From the NCBI GenBank assembly GCA_949152475.1, contig OX424568.1, positions 15,351,667 through 15,415,666 of the forward strand: 64,000 nt of DNA. Direction: 5' to 3'. The stretch is from Terebella lapidaria (lineage: Eukaryota > Annelida > Polychaeta > Terebellida > Terebellidae). Below the pieces are notes generated by a model. It ran no database searches. It had not been told where the DNA came from and saw only the letters and a list, made by a program, of their open reading frames with translations. A program made the translations under genes and the position numbers. Below, one piece after another: positions 1 to 10,434 of the stretch (positions are counted from its first letter, which is position 1; every line of letters begins with the position of its first letter).

Positions 1-360
1 CGGACAAAAGGTCTCCGGGCTGGCAAGCGACTGTTGTTCATTTCACATCAGTTGAAATTCCAACGGGACATACGTTCCGCTACCATCTCATCCTGGATTC
101 AAAAATGTATCCGCACCTGTTACGATTTGGCCGAGCAGGACTCCGCCTGTTCGTTCAAGGTACGCGCCCATGATGTTCGGGCCATGGCGGCCTCTCTTGC
201 ATATATGGGACGGGTTCCACTTGATCAGGTCATGCAAGCATGTTCATGGCAATCCCATAACACCTTTACGTCTTTCTACCTTAGAGACCTGACGTGGACG
301 GGGAGTGAGGGCTACCACCTCGGGCCCGTGGTAGCTGCTCGGAGCGTCATCACCCCTTGA
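1..360 (+). CDS. Partial DIRS-like tyrosine recombinase, C-terminal end
   Basis: The reading frame is open from base 1 (RTKGLRAGKR...) to the TGA ending at 360, so only the 3' part of the gene is inside the window; the TTG/ATG-like internal starts are not real starts. The product matches the catalytic end of tyrosine recombinases of DIRS-type retrotransposons. It has an H-x-x-R motif in KVRAHDVRAMA, then CSWQSHNTFTSFYLRDL, where the W/H position and the final tyrosine fit the remaining catalytic residues. These enzymes integrate circular element cDNA without making target duplications. The frame is undamaged over about 119 codons, so the copy is either young or recently decayed. A nearby inverted repeat (781-1118) may be the element's terminal or internal complementary region. 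A Crypton-type recombinase is the main alternative. Confidence 0.8.
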   Translation, partial: RTKGLRAGKRLLFISHQLKFQRDIRSATISSWIQKCIRTCYDLAEQDSACSFKVRAHDVRAMAASLAYMGRVPLDQVMQACSWQSHNTFTSFYLRDLTWTGSEGYHLGPVVAARSVITP

Positions 361-780
361 GGATGACGTGGCCCATCTTGTACATACGTTCCTCTTGTAC
401 ATATGTTGAAGTTCCGTGTTGCGAGTTCCGGTTCCGATTACCGTTAAATTGGTCTCCTATGTCAGTACGGTCGTACTCCTTAGTTCGGTATGCATTGTGA
501 CTCAGTTGCGTCAGCAAGGCATATCCTCATGTACATACGTTACGTCACTTATGACCGGAAGCCAGTCACTCGACACTCGGAGGTAAGTGGTTTTTTCTAC
601 TTACCCTATTGTTAAACCATAAATGTTTTGGTGACCCTGAGGACACCCTCCTTGGGTTCCTCCAATCATTCAGGGGAAAAGCCCACCCTGTCCCTCACTG
701 AGGCCCTAGGGTTGAGCTTTTGGTTATGTCAGAGTTCTTTTTGGAGCACCCCGCCTCCAATCTTTATTCTGATTTTATCC
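361..780. other. Non-coding stretch after the recombinase
   Basis: No coding or RNA feature is seen. The stretch probably belongs to the 3' non-coding part of the DIRS-like element, because the inverted repeats follow directly. Confidence 0.4.
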
Positions 781-1118
781 GTAATGTGTTTTGGAGGTAA
801 GATATAGGCTTATAACTGGCTGTTTTATGTTAATAAAACTAGTGTTATATACTATACTTACCTCCAAAACACATTCAGAGTGCCCACCCGGCCGGCCCCG
901 CGTACTCCTTCTGGTTGGTTCCTAGAATCGACGAGAATGACGTCACCATCCGGTCACGTGGGTTAGTGGCTTGGACAATTCATTGTCTAGCCCATTTTCC
1001 AAATGGGGTTCTCTCTATGGAGAACTCCTATGTCAGTAAGGCTAATAAGCCATAACCCGTAATGTGTTTTGGAGGTAAGTATAGTATATAACACTAGTTT
1101 TATTAACATAAAACAGCC
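781..1118. repeat. 58-bp perfect inverted repeat, probable DIRS-like element end
   Basis: Bases 818-875 and 1061-1118 are perfect reverse complements over 58 bp, separated by about 185 bp. A third, shorter copy of the arm start (GTAATGTGTTTTGGAGGTAA) lies at 781-800 in the orientation of the right arm. DIRS elements carry inverted terminal repeats and an internal complementary region downstream of the recombinase gene. The position 420 bp after the recombinase stop fits that, but element borders cannot be fixed. Confidence 0.6.
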
Positions 1119-1624
1119 ATTTACATACAGAAAGTCATATGCAGCACAAGTAATGGTGAAACTGAAACTCACAAAGAGGGCTTTGGATGGCAAATCTCCA
1201 AGTCACATGTCACATGCAATGCTTAAAGTGGAATGATCGGTTTTTGGTTTTCTGGTTGGAAGTGATCAGCAGCTGTTCCCAGAGCAGCTGTACAATGCAA
1301 AAGTTCCAATGCGCACACGAACTTGTCTAAATTTGACATTGAAAATCGGATTTTTATTCTTTTTAAGATAGTTTCGCACCGAACGGTTCCCGTGCAGTGA
1401 TGCAAAATTAACAAAAACAGCTGAAAATATAGAAAAATACACAGCCTTATCACTTGAAACTTGTAAATGTATGGTATATGTAAAGTTTTAACGTGGTCCG
1501 CTATCTGGGATCCTCGAGGATAGTCCTCTCACCACAGGTCATCGCGGACGCGCACCCGCTATCCTCAGAACCTCGCGGAAGTCCGCTCACCGAGGGTCAC
1601 TGCAGGCGCAGTCATTACTCTATC
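1119..1624. other. Unassigned non-coding stretch
   Basis: No gene, RNA or clear repeat border is recognised. The part from about 1495 is GC-rich and may be the 5' portion of the dispersed repeat listed next. Confidence 0.3.
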
Positions 1625-2205
1625 ATCAGAACATTAACCAGGTAGCAGCCCGCCCAACGAGCCCAAACATGCGGACACCACTCAGATACAGGATCATCAC
1701 CGTGGTGTTAACTGTAAGGCTTGGCTCGCCGCGGTCCGCCTCGGGGATGGAACCACGGACAGCCCGACAGTCTGCCAGAGCCTGTGTCGCACCATCCCGG
1801 GTGGAGAAAACCGGTGATCCAGAGGGCGTGCGCCCCCGAGTCATCGAGGTCTACCCCAGCCCGGGCCCCCTATTGAAGTCGTCCCCAGGGCCCGCGAGGG
1901 CCTTAGCCACGGATCGAGGTCGTAGAGCTCATTACTGAGCTCCCCGTCGTCTCTCTCGCTCTGAGACAACTTCCCAGATCAAAACGGTGCCAGAGTATAT
2001 ATTACCCCAGCACACGAGACACGAAGGAAATCTAGGTCAAACCATTGTTATAGTTTACTGGGCGAGAGGGGATTAGAGGGCGTTGCCGGGGCAACGCGTG
2101 CTTCGAGCTGAAGCGTCCAAAAATAGGCCGTAAAACTGGTTAGTGTTTAACAAAGACACCTGCCGCGATATTTGGGCAAAGGCAAAATCGCCACATATAT
2201 ATTAT
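1625..2205 (+). repeat. GC-rich dispersed repeat, copy 1
   Basis: The stretch is clearly similar to 25065-25725 in the same orientation. Shared stretches include GCCAGAGCCTGTGTC, CCCGGGTGGAGAA, CCCGCGAGGGCCTTA, AGGTCAAACCATTGTTATAG and GGCCGTAAAACTGG, and both end at a common CAAAATCGCCACATA. The two copies share no intact reading frame (indels break any alignment of translations), so coding function is unlikely. The class is not recognised. Confidence 0.75.
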
Positions 2206-2640
2206 AGTAATGGAACCCCAAATATTCAGTTTGATTCTTTACAGTCGCAAATAACGATTATGTAGGGAAATTCATGTCTTTGTTTTTGTTAGCGCAAATG
2301 TAAATAATTCGTTCACATCGTGCGTTTTTATGGTATATTCAAACTCCACTGCAGGGTCATGCGGACGTATTTTGGCGGTTATAACGATGATAGTATGTCA
2401 TATAATATATTCTCGCCAATTGATTGATAACGAATTTCAGAAACCGATTATTCCACTTTAAAACCAAAATTGTCCAGTAACCTATATTAACCTTTGGACT
2501 AATTTATGAGCAGACACGCAACTAGCAACACGCAACATACAATTCGCACGATGCAGGTCGCACAAGTTGCATCGCGCAAGTGGCAACTAGCAAATCGTCA
2601 TTCGCAAGTCGTGGCCGCACCGAATTACATACATATCCAT
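2206..2640. other. Non-coding stretch with one repeat end
   Basis: No gene is seen. Around 2470-2505 lies a decayed copy of the motif (GTCCAGTAACCTAT, then TTTGGACTAATTT) that closes the 134-bp-satellite-bearing elements elsewhere in the window. Confidence 0.35.
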
Positions 2641-2644
2641 CACC

Positions 2645-2960
2645 AGGCTTTGAGCTTTGGTTTATTGCATAATGTTTTGTTTTGGACTCACTATTTATTC
2701 CCACAAATACTGTGGATCCCTTACCTGGGCTGGCATTTCCCAATCACTGCAAAAGGGTGGTTTCAAATCAGAAAATGCAGAACAAATCTTGAGTTGAATG
2801 ACATCAGTATTTTCAACACAATTTACTATACCATCGACTACTGACAACTCAGCTTCACCATTGTGTGTATTTTTCACTGTGTCTGACAGCTTCGTGATAT
2901 ATACATGTATATGATATATATAATGTCCTTTGTGATAATTACTAGCCATTTTGTTTGTTA
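2645..2960 (+). repeat. Paralogue of the TIR gene 3' flank, without the hAT insertion
   Basis: The segment begins with TTTGAGCTTTGGTTTATTGC, also found over the TIR gene stop codon at 6231. It continues through GCAGAACAAATC and a long block matching 7377-7565 (CTATACCATCGACTACTGAC and onward to GCCATTTTGTTTGTT). It is therefore a second copy of the sequence 3' of the TIR gene and preserves the uninterrupted target site of the hAT-like element at 6371-7376. Confidence 0.8.
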
Positions 2961-3146
2961 TGAATTTGATGTATCGTGGGTTAATGTTTGTATTGTATAA
3001 ATTGTAGGGTTTTGTAGTAAAACAGACTCAGGAGAATATTTCCAGGAAACGTGATATTGGCGGAAGTTCAACATAGTACATGAAAAAATAACCCGGAACT
3101 ACGGAGTCTCTGAGGGGACATGAAAGAAATATTTTAACACAGTGTT

Positions 3147-3690
3147 ATTGCGTTCCCTCGCATTCCGGGTCGCGTTCCCTCGCGATCTTGTAGAAAAACC
3201 TGCTCAGAAGTCATGGGCGCCAGTCAGCACAATGAAGGCTATCGCGAAAGAATGCGATCCAGAATGCGAGGGAACGCAATCAGAATTGTATTTGGTGATT
3301 TATGATGGCTAACTGCTTCACTGCCTAGCCGTTCCACTTTTGTGCGACAGATATATGAAGAGCGGTGAACACCACATAAGAAACTGAACAATCATATTCT
3401 GCAATGATTTTAGAAGTAACAGAACATACGACATACAGATTGTGTTGAGAAATTAGCCGTCAGTCCAGCATGTTTTACTGGTGCCCCGCAGCTTACTTGC
3501 TTATTTGCCCATATAATCAGACAATTTGCTCATAGAATCAATTTTTTTACTCATAGAATCAGGCAAATCCACATAGAATCAGACAAACGGTTCCTCCCTG
3601 TGATAATATGGAGGGAACGCAATAATATCGCGAAGAAACGCAATATTATCACGAGGGAACGCGATCCGGATTGCGAGGAACTGCGATCAG
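3147..3690. repeat. Palindromic GCGTTCCCTCGC repeat cluster
   Basis: GCGTTCCCTCG occurs twice at 3150-3186, and its reverse complement CGAGGGAACGC occurs at about 3268-3279, 3609-3618 and 3652-3661. The first pair can fold into a hairpin over about 140 bp. CATAGAATCA is also repeated three times at about 3531-3583. No gene is seen here. Confidence 0.6.
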
Positions 3691-4250
3691 AGATTAGGAA
3701 TCAATAATGGACATATAAGGAATGATATACGCTGAATATTCTGCTGACCTAGAATTTGACATCAAGAACTCACAGCAAGAATAACGGCTAATATCTCATT
3801 TATTATCGACTTTACAGCTTGGGAATAAATTGTGGACATATAGGCATATATGCAGATTATTTTGATAACTTTGAATTTGAACTTTGACCTCAAGGTCATA
3901 GCACGAAATGGCGAATATCTCGCTTATCATCGACTTTACAGCTTATGAAGCAATTCTGAACATATAGGAAATCATATACGCTGAATATTGTCATGATACG
4001 TTTATTATCGACTCATTACAACATTACAATCAATTGTGGACATACAGGAAATGATGAATGCCGAATATTTCGATAACCTTGAATTTGACCTTTGAACGTC
4101 ATTATCGAGGTTAAGGCACAAAATTGCTAATATCTCTCTTATAAGTTATTATTGAATTAAATAGCAGCCATTTGTGGACATATAGGAAATGATATGCTCA
4201 ATATTCTCGTGATGTCCGATAACATTTCTTAGCCTTTGGACTAAATTTGG
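3690..4250 (+). repeat. Degenerate copies of the 134-bp satellite
   Basis: About four diverged monomers are seen with the hallmark GGAAATGATATATGCTGAAT, CTCGCTTATTATCGACTTTA and TTGAATTTGACCTTTGA blocks. They are the same family as 22794-24350 and 53805-54410. The block closes with the family's end motif near 4216-4250 (GTCCGATAAC, TTTGGACTAAA). The upstream border is unclear. Confidence 0.75.
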
Positions 4251-4754
4251 GAGCATTTTTAAGTTCAAAAGAAAAAGCTTAGCTCCTAAACGAACGTGAC
4301 AAGTATTGAAACTCGTTATGTATACAACCTATATTTTTGTCACATAACAATACTTGGTCGTGCCATTACTCATAAAGTAGTTTATGAGTGGTGCTGAACG
4401 TATATTTTTTAATCGTCATTGTATAGATGTTTTAGGGTATACAGGGCTCAACTTCAAGATGCACGTTACGCAACACCCAGTACGTAGTTTTTCGTTGTTG
4501 TTGTTTTTTTGGTTGGCTCTTCAATACATTTAAGAGCGGTGGTTTCTTATATCACGAGATGATAGGTACTGATAAATCTTGCGGGTGACTTGGTTTGAAT
4601 GACGTGGACTTCGTGTAGGTCTAGATGTCAAATTTTGTCTCATCCTCATTCGCATGTTAATGTATCACGAGCGAATGGTACCCCAAATATTTGACACATT
4701 TTATAAACTGTGTTGAAACAATGTCGCTTCAGGAAATAAACAAAGACAAAGGAT
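4251..4754. other. Upstream region of the TIR receptor gene
   Basis: The sequence is AT-rich with no reading frame. It should contain the 5' UTR and promoter of the receptor gene, but I cannot identify a TATA box or start site with confidence. Confidence 0.3.
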
Positions 4755-6235
4755 ATGTTTAGTGGAGTGGAAAAAGTCGCCAAAACCCATGTATTGTTCG
4801 TGGTTATCCTCGTCGTATCCGCGCCGTGTGCGTTCAGTTGTACTTCGCCACACCGACTAGGCCCCAAACAAGAATGTGCCGACGGACAATGCGTCAACGG
4901 ACAATGCAAATTTGGCGAATGTCAGTGCGATATAGGCTGGACTGGGAAGGCATGCCGCGAGTGCTGTGACTTAAAGTGTCCCATCGGTCAAATATGCGGT
5001 GTCGATGCATCGACAGGTGCCAAACTATGCACAAATGATGTATTGTACGTGGTGAGCATATCCGTCGTATCATCACTCATGGCGGTAATATCTATATTAA
5101 TAATTGTCGTTGTTGTTATCCCTTTCCTACTTTGGAGAAAACGCAGCATACTGCTCATGAAGATTGTACACTACAGGCAGAAATTGGAAGACCCTGGTAA
5201 GAGAACCAAGTGTATTGATCTAGTATCTAATATTTATTAGATACCAGATTTTATTTGGGCTTCATTTTATTCCATTGTTCATTATTTACATCGTCAAAAT
5301 CTGGTTGTGTGGTTATAGGTGGATATGATCGAGTGACAAATATATGAATAACTTCATCCATACCCATTCATTTATGTATAAAACACTGTGTTTGAAATTA
5401 TGTCTTGTAGATCGGCAATTCCATGTCTTTGTTTCCTATCGAGACTGCCCAGATGACGAGAGATTCGTAATTCGCGAATTGGTTCCTAAACTCGAAAATG
5501 AAATGCAACTCAAAGTCTGTGTTTTGGCACGTAATGCCGCCCCAGGAGCCGGTATGTATAGTAAACTTGCCACAATGAATGTTTCTTTTGTAACTTATTG
5601 ATACATAATTGAGATACCGTAAATATGTTTGATTATTCGAGCAAGAATTCAATACTTAAATTCATCAAAATACTACTCGAATTCAACATGAGAACAATAT
5701 AAGATTTATTTATTATCAACATTTCGCATAATTTTGAAAAAAATTTTCAGCAATGTCTGAGACAATCATCGATGCAGTGAAAAACAGCAGTCGCACAATA
5801 CTAGTTGTATCTCCGGAGTATTGCCGGGGTGATTGGGCCTCCTTCGAGTATCAAGTCGCCCAGGCGGAGATGTCCCAGTTACGTCACAAGATCGTTCCAA
5901 TCATCTTCAAGGATATCAGTTACGTCACGATGGACGACCTCTTGGATTTCATTCTCAAGTCTACTAAAACCCTGAGGTGGCCAGAAGAGGAGGGGAAAAG
6001 GCACCTTGATAGGTTCTGGACGAGACTCAGGCTGCAGATGCCGAAAATTGGACGGAAATCTGGACCTACTGATGATACATTGCGTGATGATGAAGTGAAT
6101 ACTTCCATGAGCAATATCGAACATGTGCTGGATATCTCGAACCAGCAAGTCGTAGCACAGCCAGTTGATGACAGTAAAATGTTTGACGAAGAGAGTGGAT
6201 ACGTCAGTACTGAGTCATCCACCACCAACCTTTGA
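4755..6235 (+). CDS. EGF-like, single-pass TIR-domain receptor (three exons)
   Basis: Exons are 4755-5196, 5411-5551 and 5751-6235, with GT-AG introns of 214 and 199 bp whose phases agree (a split GAT codon, then a split GCA codon), giving about 355 residues. A hydrophobic signal peptide (about 12-28) is followed by an EGF-like domain with cysteines 41, 46, 51, 56, 58 and 67, and by a second short cysteine cluster (70, 71, 75, 81, 92). A transmembrane helix (about 97-127) and a basic WRKR stop-transfer follow. The TIR domain spans about 150-290: box 1 FHVFVSYRD, box 2 ARNAAPGA (usually RDxxPG, so Asp is Asn here), SPEYCRGDW, and box 3 FW at 283-284. TIR domains recruit adaptors such as MyD88 in Toll/IL-1 signalling. 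There are no leucine-rich or Ig repeats, so the ligand is unknown. The tail (about 291-355) is acidic and serine-rich. Family assignment is firm; pathway is inferred. Confidence 0.86.
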
Positions 6236-6370
6236 GCTTTGGTTTATTGCAGAAATGTTCTGGACATTGAAGTAGTATTATTCCACAGAAGTAGTGTCGA
6301 TTTTCGCCCCGGGTTTGATTTTCTCAATTACTTAAAAAGTTAATTTCAAACCAGGCCATGCAGAACAAAT

Positions 6371-7376
6371 CAAAGGCGCCCGCAGGTTTTGAAAAAGAGG
6401 ACGCACACATGCAGGAGAGAGTCCTATCCAGTGGGCGTGGGGTCTGGGGCCCGCCTAGGGCCCCAGAAGCTGAAGGGGTCTAGATGCTCTATGGTTGAAT
6501 CTAGGCGTTTGCGGGTACCCAACACAGTCTTAGATCCGACTTTTTTTTGTGATGAAAAATACATTTTCAATGAACAACATAGCGTTAGCCTATCAAAGAT
6601 AATACATGTTATGTGGAGTAATACTACCCAGTACAGGGCTCGACATCAAGGACTGTCCGCCTGCCGTGGACAGGTGAAACTAATAGTAGGGCGGGTGAAT
6701 GTTTGAACAAACCTTCCCCACAGGACAGGTGTACTTTCTGTTGATACAAAATTTTCTGTAAATACCAATTGGCCACTGGAGTATATTTCAGCGAAATCAC
6801 GAACATTTCGTGTCAAACTCATCTACAAAGCAGGTTATCAGCTGGTTATATATGAGATATACTGAAACAATTGCAGGATATATATTATGTCAAGATAAAT
6901 TAATATGAATTCAGTACATGTATTCCTTTTGGTCATCTGGCCTGTATACTAGTAATTCACTAGTAGAATACTAGTAAATGTATCCCAGTTAATACTAGTA
7001 TTCGTTAGTAGTTCATATATCTATCAATTAGCCGCTGGTTGGTAAAGAACTTGTTAAAAAGTGGGCGAGTGAACATCCAAGTGAGGCAGGTTGAAATTGG
7101 ACCCCACCTGCTCCACAAGACAGGCCATGAAAAAAGTTAATCTCTATCCCTGACCCAGTATATAGTTTTTAGCGTCATTGCGGTTGTGCATCAAAGTTTC
7201 TATCGGGCCTGAAATTTGATAATGTGGAGAAGACCATCGGAAAATATGATGTACAACTGTCTGATATTAAGACAATCGATACGACAACCTGTACGATGGA
7301 TTTGGAGGGGGGGAGGTATCGTCTGAATTTTTGTATACGCACGTGCGTATACTGCGTATCCCTGTGGGCGCCACTG
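6371..7376. mobile_element. Non-autonomous hAT-like element with 8-bp target duplication
   Basis: The left end CAAAGGCGCCCGCAGG and right end CCTGTGGGCGCCACTG are imperfect inverted repeats, the right end reading CAGTGGCGCCC inward as hAT ends do. The 8-bp duplication GAACAAAT lies on both sides (6363-6370 and 7377-7384). The paralogous segment at 2645-2960 has the undisturbed site with a single GAACAAATC. There is no transposase frame inside, and a second element is nested at 6634-7152. Confidence 0.8.
6634..7152. mobile_element. hAT-like MITE nested inside the previous element
   Basis: The element is 519 bp and is bounded by a perfect 8-bp duplication ACCCAGTA (6626-6633 and 7153-7160). 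Its ends are inverted, CAGGGCTCGACAT at left and ATCTCTATCCCTG at right. There is no coding frame. The 8-bp duplication and CAGGG terminus fit the hAT superfamily. Confidence 0.8.
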
Positions 7377-7565
7377 GAACAAATCTTGGGTTGAATGACA
7401 TTAGTAATTTCAACAAATCTACTATACCATCGACTACTGACAACTCAGCTTCAACATTGTTCGTATTTTTCATCGTCTTTGACAGCTTCTTGATATATAC
7501 ATGTTTATGATATATACATAATGTCCTCCCATTGTCACTATATAATCAGCCATTTTGTTTGTTGT
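7377..7565 (+). repeat. Continuation of the TIR gene 3' flank after the insertion
   Basis: The sequence resumes the paralogous alignment with about 2775-2960 immediately after the second GAACAAAT. Together with 6226-6370 it forms the interrupted copy. Confidence 0.8.
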
Positions 7566-9469
7566 GAACTATCAATTTATGTTTTTCGCTCATAAATATT
7601 TTGTTGATATCGGACTACTCTCAATGTATTTACATCCTGGTAATACAGCGGTGTTTCATTCGATGATGAATGATGAATTAGTCATGGTGATAAGAAATAC
7701 TGGCATTTTGTCGTCGTTATCAATTATTACGATCATCATAGATGAACCTTACTCGGCTGCACTCTTCGACTGATTGTCTGACAATTCAATACATGTTTAC
7801 ATTGAACAAAGGCAGCTACCACTGAAAAATCCACTAACTCCCGAAGAAACACTAAATCTATAATAAAGTACAGGTATACATGCTCATTGAAGGCATAACA
7901 ACTTGTTTCATCTGCAAGCTTTTGTTTGTATTTTTTCTGGTGTTCCTTCGACTCTACACTGAATGACGTCCGAGAGACAGAAAGAGTGTTGACCACGTTC
8001 ATTGTAATGCTTATTGATATTTGTTGTGTCCTGGTTATATATTTAAGAAATAAACCCAAGGATTTAGAAGGGTCACCGGAAAATTTTCCAATGTTGAGCC
8101 GCCCCTCGACCCCCCCCCCCCCCTTTCCCTCCCCTATCGAATAAATTGCCGCTTTGACCTATCATGTTAACTCATTATATGTGAGTGCTTGTATGCTCAG
8201 TATAAGCTTGATCTGAAAACATTTTGTTCGCAGTGACCAATTTACACGTTTCAGGTTAGATGTGACATTGGACAACTACCCCATGGGTCAACAAAAGATC
8301 TAATAGTACCATCTGAAATCACTTTACTCATGCTCATAATACAATCAAAAGCTATATCTACAGCCATTTTTCATGCAGAATCCAATTTGCAATTCAGTTC
8401 AGATCTGAACTTGAGATTTACCACTCAAGATTATCTGAGATTAAGCTCAAGGTCACCAAAAGACCATCCATATATGACATTATATATGCTCGTAACACAA
8501 ACTCAGTCCAGATCAGACATAGCCTTGACTAACCAGCTTTTAGATCAAGTTCCATGTAACCAACACATCCTTCTTATGCCCTTCCATATATGATCATAAA
8601 ACGAATCTAAGCTCTATATGCAATCGTCTCCTATACAGAGGTTAATTTCAGTTTGAACAAGACTACTCAACGTCATGTAAGGTCAACTTCAAGGACACCA
8701 TTGTAACTGATTGCTGTGTCCTTCTGGAAATACTGTGTACGTGTGCATATGGGCCCGAGGCCTCTCATGAGAATAAAGTCAATATCAATTTCGGCCCTGA
8801 TTCAGGGCATCCAATATATCTGCGTTGATTGAAATGTAATGCTCGTAATAAGAAAAATAAAGTTGTGGAGCAGTTTCGGGAAACCAACGTACGTCCAAAT
8901 CCAAAATATATATCATTTTGTCAAAAATAGTGAATATTGGAAAAGAAAAGTCGAAATAAGTTCTGCCCCCAAGGGTGAAGTGGATCGTCAAGATAAGATT
9001 GGTAACACTCAGCAGTGTGATCACCAGCTCTGCCCGCCATCATAACGTGTTCGTTCTTAGTGTGGTGCTGTAAAATCATCAATCATGACTGATAACTCAC
9101 AGTCCGTGAATTGCCAAACGCACAAATCATGCTTGAATCACTTTCAAATCACATTTAAAATGGCGAAAGCTGACAGAGGTTCATGCATAATCCTCGGGTT
9201 CCAAGGCGATCCAAAAACTAGAAAGAACATTCTTTCTCGAATTATTTCTGGGTATATTTTTGTGCACAGTTTAGAAAGAATCGACCTTAAAAGTTGAAGG
9301 TGAAAATGTGGATGGACGACCGTCACGACGGATGCCGGGTTGACGACGTACGCAAAGCCACGCCAATAGGCTATCGGACCATAGATCCGGTAACCTTAAA
9401 TGGACCACGGAGGTGGAATGCAATTCTCACAGAAGGAGTAACGAAATCGCACCTGGACAGTGTCGCAAA
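7566..9469. other. Non-coding stretch upstream of the PAN exon
   Basis: No supported gene is seen. It contains a C16 run at about 8108-8123. A stretch at about 8440-8610 (CTCAAGGTCACC, TATATGACATTATATATGCTC) is related to 12590-12680. Near 9330-9395 a short repeat (CCAATAGGCTATCGGACC) recurs inverted at about 18812-18840. Confidence 0.35.
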
Positions 9470-9848
9470 ATGTGTACCGTGACTTACCGCCCAATACGAT
9501 GTTTTAGATTGCCGTCCCTAATTGCTTACCTCGCGACGATCTCGACGTTACTCATACTATTCCGAAGTCACGCGGCCGCGATGACCGATGACGGTAACTT
9601 CATTGCATCATACGGTTTCGACGTCGCATCCACGCGTCCTTTGTTGAGAACTGTCACGTACCGGACAAAACATCACTGCAGCGCCGACTGTATCGCTGAC
9701 GACTACTGCGGGGGCTTCAACTTTCGTCGCCTGACGTTAACGGTGACTTCGACACCGGCGGTAGAGTGTGAGATGGTTGCTAGGGTGACATCTCCAAGTG
9801 ATATATCGCAACGTACTGGGACCTTGTTCTACGCACGTATTGGTGGAG
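9470..9848 (+). CDS. First exon coding signal peptide plus PAN/apple-like domain
   Basis: From ATG 9470 the frame gives a strong signal peptide (LPSLIAYLATISTLLILF, cleavage probably near the AAA at 35-37). A cysteine-spaced module follows (C70, C74, C80, C100: HHCSADC, DDYCGGF, ECEM) and ends LFYARIGG. It stops at a good donor (GGAG|GTAAGT) in phase 1. The layout parallels the first exon of the PAN-EGF-fibrinogen gene at 34231, which also ends FYLEIG at a phase-1 donor. An upstream in-frame ATG at 9413 is possible but would push the hydrophobic segment inward. I find no matching EGF or fibrinogen exons between here and 26 kb. It may be an alternative first exon for a distant gene, or the remnant of a truncated paralogue. 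The PAN-like assignment rests on cysteine spacing and the parallel only. Confidence 0.6.
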
Positions 9849-10434
9849 GTAAGTGGGTTACTGTTCAGAGGACAAGAGGGGGAGTGACTCTATCATCCAT
9901 TCTTGTGATGGCGGGGTAGGGGGGGGGGGGGTAGGGTGGTGGCGCTCCCCGAACCTCAGATCGAAATGACCCCCACCCCCACCCCCCTTTTTTACATATA
10001 GCTGGCTACGCGCCTGTCCCCTTTCCTAATCCTGGACCCGGGCCATCATCCCCCGTCATAGCTTTTCATTGTAGGCCCACATCAACAGCTGGTGTCAATC
10101 TGTTATTCCAGGTGATACACATTGCATTGTCATTTGTAGAAATTGTACTGGAAATATACAGAAAGGCCCCACCCCAACAAATGTAGTTAATAAAGTATAT
10201 CATCTACAACGCTAATGCTTCATGTGCGCCATGATACTTACATTGGTGTATAACATACAACATCAACATTCTGAAATTTCAATACCTTTGGTAATTTCAT
10301 AATTGTTTCACCCCCATAAAATGTGCACTTCAACTTTCATAGACCTGTTCAAAAGCAGAAGAAATCAGCCTAGCACTGCAAGTCTACGATACACTACTTG
10401 TTTTCTTCTCTGTTCTGATATATTTCACATAGGC
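9849..10434. other. Non-coding stretch with G and C runs
   Basis: A G-run at about 9917-9931 is followed by C-rich tracts at 9970-9987. The rest is AT-rich without a recognised feature. It would be the start of the intron of the PAN exon. Confidence 0.35.
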
